Source of the DNA: Ascidia mentula
Lineage: Eukaryota > Chordata > Ascidiacea > Phlebobranchia > Ascidiidae
NCBI GenBank assembly: GCA_947561715.1
Contig: OX387201.1
Coordinates: 20,474,001-20,538,000, forward strand
DNA: 64,000 nucleotides
Direction of reading: 5' to 3'
This document shows, one piece after another, positions 33,606-44,659 of the stretch. The position numbers were made by a program, and so were the translations under genes. The notes beneath the pieces are model-generated. The model was not told the origin of the DNA. It did not search any database and saw only the letters and a list, made by a program, of their open reading frames with translations. How positions within the stretch are numbered: the stretch's first letter is position 1; each line of letters opens with the position of its first letter.

Positions 33606-36176
33606 GTGGACACACGGCAGTGCTGGCCAAAGCAAAACGCAATATATGACAAGAAAACGGCAAGCCGAAGCCCAGTTTGCGCTACGAAGTATTTTTACAT
33701 TGTTTCGTTCCTTAATCAAGCAAGCGCCGGTAGACTATTGGATTTATTGAAAAACCCACCGGATAATGATAAGTACAATTCACTAAAGCAACGGTTAATA
33801 AACACTTACGACTGCTCGGATTATGAAAGAGCGCATAAACTGTTACATATATCTGAACTTGGAGACCGATCTCAAGCAGAATTAATGGATGAGATGCTGT
33901 CATTGTTAGGTCGCCGTAAGCAGTGTTTTTTTCGTTATATCTTTCTGCAAAGGATGCCCGAAGAAATACGAATTATACTCGCAAAAGAAGATTTTGACGA
34001 CCCACGTGTTTTTGCACAACGTGCTACCATTCTATGGAAGGCAAGGGCCGAGGAGTGCTATGCGTTCACGGCTGCCGCAAAGGTAGACAAGCGCAACGCG
34101 CTCGCGGCGTCTCCACGTGCATCTACATGCACTGCAGCAAGTCAGAAACTTTGTTTTTACCATCAGCGTTTTGGTGAAAAGGCAAAGAAATGTCAACCTC
34201 CCTGCAGTTTCCAGGGAAACTCGTCAGCCGGCCGTTGTTAGCTACCTTATCGGCCGGCAAAGCTCATAACCTCTTTCACATTTGGGATCAAACCACTCGC
34301 CGTTATTTATTAGTTGATACAGGCGCTGAGGTCAGCGTCACCGGGTTCACATCTTGCTCGTCAACAGCAAGCTAAAGGAATCAAGTTTATTACAGCTAAC
34401 GGCAGCTAACGGCAGCAGGATGAATACTTTTGGGAAAAAGATGCTCAAACTCGGAGCAGGCAAATTTCGTTGAAAATGCATACTTGAGGCTGTATCCCAA
34501 CCTCTTCTGGGAGCCGACTTTCTGCGTGCACATTCCTTGCTGGTAGATCTATACGTCACAGTTGCCTTGTTCATTCATAATCGTTCGCCAGCATTCCTAC
34601 AAAAGGCACAAATAACAAATCGTCGCGCATTTGCAAATTGACCACATCTACTGGCGATTTTACAAGACTTCTCTCACGATTTCCCTCCTTAACCGCACCG
34701 AAGTTTTCCAGCATTGATCCCAGACACAAGGTCCAGCATCACATTTGCACAAATGGACCACCGATTCATGCAAAGGCACGTCGTTTATCCCCCGAAAAGC
34801 TTGCAATCGCTAGAGCGCAGTTTGCTAAGATGCTTCAAATGGGGATCATTCGTCGTTCATCTAGTCCTTGGGCCGCACCACTACATATGGTACCAAAGTC
34901 ATCAGGTAAAATTCGCTCCTGCGGTGACTACCGCCGCGTAAATGTGTTTACCCAGCCAGATCGCTACAGCATTCCGCATATTCAACACTTTAACATCGCG
35001 GTTGTCCGGCGCCAAGATATTTTCTAAGATCGATCTAATTCGGGGCTACCACCAGGTAAAGACATCCAAAAAAATTGCTATCATAACTCCGTTTGGATTG
35101 TTTGAATTCCTAAGCTTTCGGCCTAAATAATGCAGCCCAGACTTTCTAACGGCTTATGGACCAGGTTTGTCAATCTTTACCATTTGTTTTTGTTTACCTG
35201 GACGACATATTGGTGACCAGCACTTCCCCAAGTCAACATAAATTACACCTGGCCTTCTAATCAACTTAAACAAATGTGTTTTTGTTAAAAACAAATCCAG
35301 TTTCTAGGTCATTTGGTTGATGCCGAAGGCTCAAAACCTTTGCCCAGTAAAGTGGAAGTTATAGAAAAATTTCCTCGGCCCACCACGGTTAAAGGTTTGC
35401 AGAGATTTGCTGGAATGATAAACTTTTATCACAGATTTATTCCTTCTGCCGCAAGTATCATGTTCCCCATTTATAATTTCATGTCCAAAAGGAATGCTCA
35501 GCTGCAGTGGTCTCGTGATTTGCAATGTGCTTTTGACGCAGCAAAACTTGCACTGGTAAATCCAACCAAACTTAACCACCCACATCCTGATGCCACAGTC
35601 GCCCTGACTGTTGATGTATCCGATAGGGCTGTAGGAGCGGTGCTTGAACAGCATATAAACGGGGTTTGGAAATCTCTTGCATTTTTTAGTCGTCATTTGC
35701 GTGCTAACGAGATGAAGTACAGCGCTTTCGACCGAGAGTTGCTGGCGGCTCATCTGGCTATTCGTCATTTCCGATACTTCCTAGAGGGCCGCATATTTAC
35801 CCTCAACACCAACCACAAAATGTTGACTTTTGCGTTACAAAGGGCATCGGATCCATGGTCGGCAAGACAACAGCGCCACTTGTCCGCCACATCCGAATAT
35901 ACAACGGACCTTCGTCATGTACAAGGCAAATACAATTGTGTTGCTGATACATTATCCAGAGCAGTGATTGGCTTCATTCAAAATCCTGCAATCAATCTGG
36001 ACCACATTACTCTTACCAAAGCACAGCATGTTTCACAAGTTGGGGGGCGCTTGATGACATGGAAAAATTTCTCTTATAGCGTAAGTCAGTGTTTCCCACC
36101 GGTGGTACTTATAACCACTAGTGGTATGCGACCGCATTCCAGGTGGTACGCGAGCACCTTTCCCCGATTATCTTAG
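33606..36176 (+). pseudogene. Gag-Pol remnant of the Gypsy element
   Basis: Gag shows KNPPDNDKYNSLKQRLI, SDYERAHKLLHISELGDRSQ and DDPRVFAQRA, typical of metazoan Gypsy Gag. The protease motif VDTGAEVSV and the RT blocks SPWAAPLHMVPKSSGKIRSC and CGDYRRVN follow. The catalytic YLDD box can be read near 35196 in another frame. RNase H reads DRAVGAVLEQ, FDRELLAAHLAIRHFRYFLE and HVQGKYNCVADTLSRA. Stops and frameshifts separate protease, RT and RNase H, so no polyprotein can be made. The RNase H/connection frame is still 287 codons long, the best preserved part. Confidence 0.88.
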
Positions 36177-36445
36177 TTCTTACTTGGTGGAACGTGCGTT
36201 TAGCGCCTTCACCACTTTTTTAGATGGAAAAAGAAATCGTCTTGATTTCGGCAGTTGAGGAACTTACCATTGCTTTTTGTCAGACATGAAACCTGATATT
36301 GAGAAATTTGTGTCATTCCACCAACCTCACCAATCGCATGAATTGAAAATAAATTCCTTGTGATTTTTGTATGTTCTGTTGGGCGTTGTTAAATGACTGA
36401 GGTGTTTAGGGGGGGCGGTACAGAAAAAAAGTTTGAGGAACACTG
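36087..36445 (+). mobile_element. hAT fragment nested in the Gypsy element
   Basis: It starts CAGTGTTTCCCACC and ends GTTTGAGGAACACTG, which are hAT-type inverted ends. The plus strand contains LVERAFSAFTTFLDGKRNRL and DIEKFVSFHQPHQSH, resembling the C-terminal dimerisation region of hAT transposases (pattern E..FS.....KKRNRL). Only about 360 bp remain. No 8-bp duplication was found, so adjacent sequence was probably lost. Confidence 0.75.
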
Positions 36446-36567
36446 GTCTAGCCCATCCATCAGTCAGAACAACAGTCATTTCGTCAAGGTTTGGGCGGCG
36501 GTTTAAACAAGCAAGTTGCAGAGTGGGCTCGACAATGCTTGCAGTGCCAACGTGCAAAGATTCAAAC

Positions 36568-36690
36568 TTTTTTTTTTTTGACCACACCGGGATTCGAACC
36601 AGTGATATCCTGGCCACGAATCCCGATCAGGTTTTCTTCTTGGGATATGGGTCGCGCTTGACCAATGCTGCCAATCACCCGCCATTATGA
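36568..36690 (-). mobile_element. tRNA-derived SINE, best preserved copy, nested in Gypsy integrase
   Basis: On the minus strand the A-box region TGGCAGCATTGGTCAAGCGC (complement of 36653-36673) and the B box GGTTCGAATCCC (complement of 36589-36600) are correctly spaced. They are followed by CGGTGTGGTC and an A tail (T run at 36568-36579). The Gypsy integrase reading frame stops before it and resumes after it. Confidence 0.8.
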
Positions 36691-36880
36691 CTTACCACGT
36701 TGATATTGATATTGTTGGTCCTCTACCGCCATCACAAGGAAGTAGATACTTACTTACCATCGTCGACTGGCCAGAAGCCATGTGGCGGATGCCACACTTG
36801 AATTTATTGAAGCGTGATGCGTTTTGCTTTGTGTGTCTCGCCCTTTTTCTGCGCCTTTCTTTAGAAATTTAGCGTGATCT

Positions 36881-37540
36881 TGCAACGACGCGCGGTCAAT
36901 AAAATACCTCATGCTTGTGACAACGTCTTTTTTAAATGATGAACGTGAGTTGTCAAGGTTATAGTCTGTCATCATTGTAAACCCCGAAATATTTAATATT
37001 ATTTGATCGCATGAGGTTTTCATGTCCGATGGTGATGGGGAAATCCCCAGTGCTTGAGGTGGAAGGGGAAACATTAGGAACTTTGTTTCCGAATGTTAAG
37101 GGAAACCACAGGTGTCCTGTTTAAGCCAAGGCATCATTTCCGGTTTATCCTTGTGTTTCAAAAGAATAAGTGAACATTGTGAATCTTGAAGAACAAATGA
37201 AAACGTTAACTTGCTCGTTAACATCCAACCAGAGTTTGTTTCTACGCTGACATTAGAGGAGTTACCATTTATAGAATAATTTGTATTATTTACCTGTGGT
37301 CGACATATGTATAGAGTGATAATAAAACGCTTCCATAGAAATGTTTCATGCAATATCCCGCATGGTTTAAGTGATACCGGAAGCCCTTATGACTGACAAA
37401 TATCTGTAAAGTCGAGGCCAAAAGCGCATGCTCTTAATTATTCGTACAGAAGGTTGCAGCTTAGGAAGAAAGCAGCCCTCAAACATGCTAAATAACGCCC
37501 TAAAGTTGTTTCTGTGTAATGTTAAACTTTAGGTGACTTT
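36881..37540. other. Spacer, nothing recognised
   Basis: No coding or repeat assignment could be made. Confidence 0.4.
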
Positions 37541-38150
37541 GCTTACATAAAGTTTGTCGTCAGCTGTGACGTCAACAATTTGAGAGCGCTCAGCTCAGTA
37601 AATACTCAAACCACCTCACAGATGATCGATGGGGATTTCCTTGGTTTATGCGTGGCATGGTTAAACTAGTGCGTTCTGCTTCCATATTGCGAGTCTTGAC
37701 AAAACAAATCACTTCATGGAACAACATGTTTCCGTCCCAAATTGAGTCAATACGATTTTAGTCAATTTTTGTTAATTTAAATTCGATGCTAGAATTTTAA
37801 TAATACAAACCGCCTGAGGGCGCCAAAGAATTAAATGCAGAGTTACAAAGTTGATCGGCGACTGGTGAGCGGGCAATTATCCAACCGATAAAGGCGTTTG
37901 TCCCACATACACCGAATAAAACAACTGATCGGGATTTTGCCGATATTCGAAACCTGCTGGTGCGGCAAAATAATCGACCACCGGTGTGGATAAATGTAGA
38001 GCGTATGTTATCTCGAGTTCTGCATGTCAAACAACAAAACCTCAACATTTCACCAAAAAGGTTGCAGTCGTGTGGAGTGACGTCAACCTTCAAAAACTTT
38101 GAAATAACGAAGTTTAATTTGTATTTGACAACGAATTTCGTTTAAAAGCA
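37540..38150. repeat. Low-copy repeat, copy 1
   Basis: Shared blocks with 39140-39740: gtcagctgtgacgtcaa, catggaacaacatgttt, aaaccgcctgagggcgc (versus aaaccgcttgaggacgc) and gtgacgtcaacct followed by ctttgaaataacga. The copies are diverged and their order is conserved. No coding capacity was recognised. Confidence 0.65.
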
Positions 38151-39100
38151 ATTTTAAACGCTTCCACAAGCCTGCAGAAGAGAGCTATAGGATGATATTT
38201 TGTTAGTAAATTGCAACTAGGCGTCACTTCCACAGCAACACTTACCCAATGGCACTAACATAAAGCATTATACATCGGTATTACGTCATCGTGGACTACG
38301 AATTCGACAACCGAATCGTAAGAATAATTAGTCCCGTTCACAAGTCCGCGTGTAATGTTGATCGTCAACCATAAACAAATCGTAAACCAGGTGAAGCCAG
38401 AAGTCAGGTCCGTCGTGTTGATGGTCGTCGATCAATGTGTGTTGTCTCATGTTGGGATAAATCAAATTGAATCCAATGTTCATCACTTGAAACGATCACT
38501 ACTGATAGGTTTCCATGTATTCATTCATTTATTTAACATCGCATGTGTTCTTGTGGCCACAACTTGCATTTCTATCCATGAAACTTCAGTGACGAAATAT
38601 CACAACAAAAACTACGGCAAAATCAAACTGCAATAGCAGTTAGTATTCAAAGCAGTGACACGCACTGATAAATAACTTGCTCTAAAATGCCATGTTGGAC
38701 ACGTGACATGTGACATATAAACGGTCACCATCCCTTTTTTCATGTTTGGGTTTACTTTTATTTCTTGATCTGATTATAGCACAGTGAATAGCTTGCTACT
38801 GCCTTCAAAGTTAGAGCAAAATTTGTCGTGATTTGATCTTTTTAGAAGTTTATTGCTTTGTATCCGTAATATAATCAATGTATTTGTATGTTGAGAGTGC
38901 ACGTGATGTATCGTGTTGTTGGCTTCACAAAATTAGTGGATGTTTTGAGTATTGCGTCGAAATGCTGATGGTGAACAGTTTAACAATATGTCACTTAAGC
39001 GTAAGCATTTTACATTAAAATGCACAATTTCAAAAACGCGGAATTCCCTCCAACTAGCACACAGTCTCGTTTCATTTAAAAATATAGTTGTAAGTTAATA
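38150..39100. other. Spacer within the low-copy repeat area
   Basis: The segment acaaatcgtaaaccaggtga at about 38375 also occurs near 39210. Otherwise nothing is recognised. Confidence 0.4.
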
Positions 39101-39119
39101 TGTGTGAGTAAACGCTGTA

Positions 39120-39840
39120 ATGGAAATCGGCTCTCCTATAAGTTTGTTTGTCAGCTGTGACGTCAAACGTTTGAGCGCGCGTTCAACTTCTCCATTACGA
39201 GTCTTGATTAAACAAATCGTAAACCAGCTTAAGCCAAATGTCAGGTCCACCATGGAACAACATGTTTGTGTCACGTTTACTCCTGACATACCAGGAACAT
39301 ATTCGTAAATCAGAGAGCATAATTGTCGTTAAACTTTATTGAAACACGAATAAACTCAACAATTTCATAGGAAAATATTGATATTAATCTTAATGATTCC
39401 ACACGATGACCACAGAAAACAAAATTAAATACAAGTGGAAAAAACTATCTGCACGAATAAATATCCCATATATTAAATACAACACGGCTTTATCGCAAAA
39501 TTCATTATAATTTGAATTCGATTCCATTGTGTTAATATGGAAAACCGCTTGAGGACGCTAAAGAATCAAATGCAACTTTATTTCCGCGTGTCGATAAATG
39601 CTGATAGAAATGTATGTAAATTAGTTCATCTCAGCCCCAGTGTGCTAACATGAAAAGAGTTGTGTGAAGTGACGTCAACCTCCTAAATTTTAACTTTCGA
39701 AATAACGACGTTTTAATTGGAATTTGCAGTAAAAAACGGAGCTTCCGTCCATCGTTGGAAGCAATTAATGACGCGTTGTTGCAAAATAAACAAAGACTTT
39801 CAGATTCACAGCACACTTGCAGGTCGCTCTGTGGACGTCA
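39120..39840. repeat. Low-copy repeat, copy 2
   Basis: This is the partner of 37540-38150. It leads directly into the dispersed block that borders the tandem duplication. Confidence 0.65.
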
Positions 39841-41207
39841 CTTTGTTATACATCTAGGTGTGCCATTTTTACAGCGATAATTTCTCGGGATGGTTGAACC
39901 CAGAATAATAGTTGAATGTGTCTGATATTCTAAATGCAAACGAAGAACAGGAAACAATGCAAACGAATGAAACAATGCAAGCGAACACCACCTGCCTGTA
40001 AAAAGAAGTAAATTCAATGATGACAAATTGATTACAAAAATATTGTTGACATAAAGAGTCCTGTTTAATCTTACCCTCCTGGTATTAAATTCCTAACTGA
40101 TCGAAACCTGACCGCACCCAGGGGTTTAAATAACATTGAGTTAAATCTGTGAGAAGTCGAGACTTTTTTTTTAATAAAGTCGCCTGAAACGTTCGATCGG
40201 AGCAAAATATTGTAAATAAAATAAAATCAGAACCGAAATGTGAAACTTTCTGCCCCCAGGCTTCCGTGCACATATTGTTACGTCATTTTGTCTGACACGC
40301 GACTGCAATTTCGCTCTTTCTGCATTCGGGCAACTTTGAAACGTAAATTCCTATGCAAGCCGTTTGTGACGTTGAAAATTGCCTGGAAGGCTTTTTGATA
40401 TTTTCTGTAAAATATTATCTTCTGTCAAGTCGTCATGTAAGGTATTGACGTGAATGTGGATTTGTTCTGTCATTAAAAATGACCTGTTTCTATTACTTTT
40501 GTTGGTTGTGCTGCAAGCGACGATTTAGAATAAAATTGCTCTTGCAAGTAAAACGTTTGCGCATCACCTCTGTAGCGATGTCTGCTTATATTATAGAAAG
40601 TGTGAAGCATTCAATATTCTGTGCATGGATGCGCGTTGAAATCACCTCATGTTTATTCACATATTCATGATGTCATGCAGTACCTGGTACAAGATTAGTG
40701 TTAGGTTGTTTGGTGGGAGACGAGATTAGATGATAAAGTAGGTGCTTAGTGCTGCGTGTCGCGATTGCTAAAAGTAGCAACAACTTCACCTCATGTGGTT
40801 GGGAAGTTACCTGCTGCGTGTTTAGTGTTAATGCAGTTTTTCTATAAAGCTGGGGTCTTGCAGCAGTTTCTCCACATTCAGTTGCCTGGGACAGGAAGGT
40901 GTCGAGCGACAGGTAAAGAAAAGTTAAAAATGTTATCAGACAACTTCAAAGAAATTGCCGGTTAACATTGGTATCTCACATTGCAATCCTATCAAGCAAC
41001 TTCTTAAAGTGTATGTGACACGGAAAAATAAAACATGTTAATAGTTAAACTAAGAGATGGTCATAACTTTACACAAAAACATTAGCAGCATTCCTTAACA
41101 CCTCAATTACACACACTTTGGAAAACAAGAAACAGAATTAAACACGACACACGAACAATCAACGACATTTCCCGGCATTTGGTTTCATCCTTCAAAACCT
41201 CTTTTAG

Positions 41208-43522
41208 CTAGCTATCCAACGGAACAGGGGCAACCTCTTTCTCGAGGAAGTCTTGGCCGATGTTGTTAATGCCACACCCAACCAATGAAACGCAGACTCC
41301 GCTCTCTAGCGTCCACTCCCGGATAAAACCTCCATATTTCTCCACGTTACTACAACGTTGTGTTTTTCGTCTTTTCTTTTGGATTGTATATGTTGTAATT
41401 TGCAACTACAGGAATATTTAAGACAATTACCCTGCAATAAGCCAAAACTATTGGCAAACTCTCCTCAGCGCACATCTGTGGACTTTATTGTAAGAGTCAT
41501 TTGACTAGTTTTGTGACAGCGATCGTCAACTCCTTTTTCTGTGTACTTGTACTTAATGTCATATTGTTTATTTCTCGTTAATATTGTTCCAAGTCTTTTA
41601 CTCGGGTCATCATATGGACCACAGCGATCTATATCAGTGGCTTCCACAATACCACACAACATTACCTTCGCCGATGCATTTTTTTGTGACATTACTAAGC
41701 AAAAACTTTCGTCGGTTACGAGGATCCACAGAGTTAACCAGGGCGTCGTTGGACCCGAACGAGCTCGCGAAATGATCCAAGTCTTTCGCGTCCAAATAAG
41801 GTTTATTTAAAGGATCATGTATCTTATATTTTTGGCATATACGCTTACGCCCACTCTCAATACTCCGCTCCAGGGAAAACCAAATTCCATAACCATGGAA
41901 ATCACAACCAGCGATAAAGTTGTCAGTCCCACTCACGGCTGTTCAAAATGGCTCAAAAAACATAACCAGCAAAGTCCTCTTCTGGCTCCTTAGCTGGCGT
42001 GAGAAGATATGTGATGACGAACGATACAAGACCATTCCTATATCGGGGATTCCCGCACAAATGTCTCACGGCCTCGTTTATTAATTGCGCATTAATAAAC
42101 CTATATAAAAAAGTTGTCCTCTGTTGAGAAAGATTGCCTGAATCAGTGACGCGTGACTGTGACGTCACATAATGCGTGTTGTAACGATCGTGCTTGGTTG
42201 ATTACAAGTGTAACGTATTTGTGCAGTAGATCGCCCATGCATCAACATTATTTTAACAAAACGGCAACACGTACGTCTCCTCTTTTGCTTTTGTAATATA
42301 TATTTCTTGAATTATTTTTGCAATACAAAGTCACTCTACCTTGAATCGTTGTGGGAAAACACAGATCCGCTCCGTTGTCGCAATCATTAACCTCGTCCCA
42401 CAATAGCTGTTGTGGAAGATGACAATATTTTCCACTTCTCCAGCAGAAAAAGTCACCACCGTTTACCCATTCGTCATCTTCAGGGCAACCGTTGCACGAA
42501 TCACCATCGCATAAAGTTGCACGTGGAACTCACGTGTTGCTGTTCTCACATTTGTAATGACTCGAACAACTGAGTTCACAAGGTGTCAAACCGTGACACG
42601 TGACCGTTTCGTTGCAAATATAATCTCGGTGGATTGAGCAGGATGGCTTTCTCCCAGAGACCTGACAACCAAAGTTATTAAATGCAAACATGTGAAAATT
42701 TCCTTGAAATTGTTACATGGGTTATATTTGAGTCTTCTAAATATTTTATCCACAAGGGAAATGACAACGATGTGATATAAACATAGAAACTAACAATACG
42801 ATTTATACACAGAAACTGACGATATCATACAAGTATGTAAACTAACAACTCGTAAGAAAGAATGCAGTTTGTTTATGGCGTATCTTATCAATAGTGTCGT
42901 ATATCAACAAATATTTCGCACTGATCTGCTTACGGATCATTTAACCGCAAACTGGAAGTTATGCCAAGTTATTTTAATTGTTTTCAGTATCATGAACAAA
43001 CTTTTTTGCGTACGTAGAATTGGAGTGAGATTGAAAATCACCAAAAATTTGCACCTGGTTTGAAGTTTGCTTTTCCTTTCACTCGACTCATCTTCTTTAT
43101 CATCGCAGTCGTTAAATCCGTCGCAAAAATTCTCAGCCGAAATAACTTTGCCGTTTTTGCAAGCAAACTCTGGAAAACATAAATATCTTGTTACTTACCC
43201 CATAAGTTCATCGTTTAAGAATTACGACTGGAACATTTCCGTATTCCGTAGAAAGTAAATTGACTTGTTTGTTTAATGATATATGGCAACAACTTTGTGT
43301 TGTGAAGTGCTACATTTTAGTAAATACGTATATTTTTTAATTTATATGGAGCAGAGACATTTGCAACTTGCACACAGACAATATTTTCGCATATTACTGT
43401 AAATCCTCGTCAAAAACAAAATTATCTCAAAGAAAGTTTTTACCTTTTTCCTCCACGCCATCAAATCTTCCGATTGGAAGAAATCCAAAAAAGAGCAGCA
43501 GCAACATTAAGTCCCAATGCAT
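41208..43522 (-). pseudogene. LDL-receptor class A secreted-protein locus, unit A
   Basis: Exon 1 is 43522-43444 (signal peptide MHWDLMLLLLFFGFLPI). Exon 2 is 43169-43055, an LDLa domain (FACKNGKVISAENFCDGFND, then CDDKEDESSE). Exon 3 is 42661-42340, cysteine-rich and LDLa-like (CSIHRDYICNETVTCHGL, LCDGDSCNGCPEDDEW). Exon 4 starts at 41938 (SGTDNFIAGCDFHGYGIWFS) and is followed by further frames ending LEKEVAPVPLDS at 41208. The large C-terminal region is not recognised. Exon 2 carries five extra bases before its donor that break the phase into exon 3. Exon 3 has an in-frame TGA where LDLa repeats usually have a residue before VPRATLCDGD. It faces away from the protease gene at 47106. Confidence 0.65.
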
Positions 43523-44094
43523 GTTAATTCTCATCTACAATGTGATTCCTCCAACTAGATTAGACTCAAAACGGCAAATTGTTTGAAAAATAGATCAATT
43601 ATTCAGCTGCTAAAATTTAAAATGCGCAGTTTTCAGGACCAATTCTTTGAATTGGGAACTATAGATCCTGTGCGGAGGACATCTGCGCAAAGTAAACATA
43701 CTTTTATTTGTCCTGGTGAAAAAAACAGCTTTTAAACTAGCTGGATCAACTCAATTTATATGGGAAACAGAGCCACTGTTTGACCAAATTTGCTTTGTTT
43801 ATTCTCACGTTGTTTTAGGTTGACTTTTCCCTCTCTCGTCTTTGCTTTGAAGTCTTCAACTACACGAAAAGCTTCGATTGCTTTCAGATCGCATTTTGCT
43901 CGCAAACCGTACCAAGGTTGTTCAGGAGGTGTCCGTATGCTTGATATTCTGAATGTGCTTTAAACTTCATTGATGGTTGCTTTCGTCAATTGGCAGGAAT
44001 CGATTAAATCAAAACTCCGTTTGTGGGCCTGAATACATTCGGTCACTTGCCCAGTGCGTAGTTTGTTACATTCTGTACTTGTTGGAGAAAATCA

Positions 44095-44640
44095 CTAATC
44101 AAGATAATGACGTATTCCTCGACAATAGGTTTGCCTGAATATGAATGTGTTTCCCTTCTGTAGCACCTTTTCCTCGTTAAAACATTTTATTGCACATACA
44201 ACAAGAAACAAACACACAATGATGGTAAGGTTGAAATAAGTGCTAACTATGTCATCGTAGTGAATATATTTGGCCATTATAGGCTTATATTTACGCACAA
44301 GACATAGGTGCAACGTTGAGACGTACTAAACATATTCTGCGATGGTATAGATGTGATAGTCAGATAAAAGCATGCCAGTGTCAAGGACAAAAATAAATAT
44401 TAAGACAATCCTATGACTGATGTTAGTTTCAGTATTGAGGTATGCTGTCCACCACTCTCCCGGCACGCAAAATGCAGGGGCAAACATATGCAAATGCAAA
44501 CTAACGTGTTTGTGGGCTTTTGTGGTTGGGTTTAGCCAAAAATTTCGTCTGAAATGATTTGAAACTGAAAGAATAGATAGTATTCAACAACTACACCCTA
44601 TTTTCATATGGTTTTTCACCCTATTTTCATATGGTCCACT
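44095..44640. other. Spacer before the Gypsy element, unit A
   Basis: A short direct repeat, ccctattttcatatgg, occurs twice at about 44597-44637. It is also present in unit B at about 56306-56346. No gene is recognised. Confidence 0.5.
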
Positions 44641-44659
44641 ATTTAAGAGAAAGAAGAGT

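Larger units (their letters stand above)
33595..36880 (+). mobile_element. Decayed Ty3/Gypsy retrotransposon with nested insertions
   Basis: Plus-strand order is gag (about 33600-34241), aspartic protease (LLVDTGAEVSVTG near 34310), reverse transcriptase (34638-35260), RNase H (35313-35970), integrase zinc-binding region (about 36445-36565) and integrase core (36687-36800). LTRs were not recognised. The element is split by a hAT fragment (36087-36445) and a SINE (about 36568-36690). Confidence 0.88.

Noticed and set aside
37797..38093. 98-codon minus-strand frame with several cysteines
   Set aside because: It lies in a diverged low-copy repeat whose partner at 39.5-39.7 kb does not keep the frame open.
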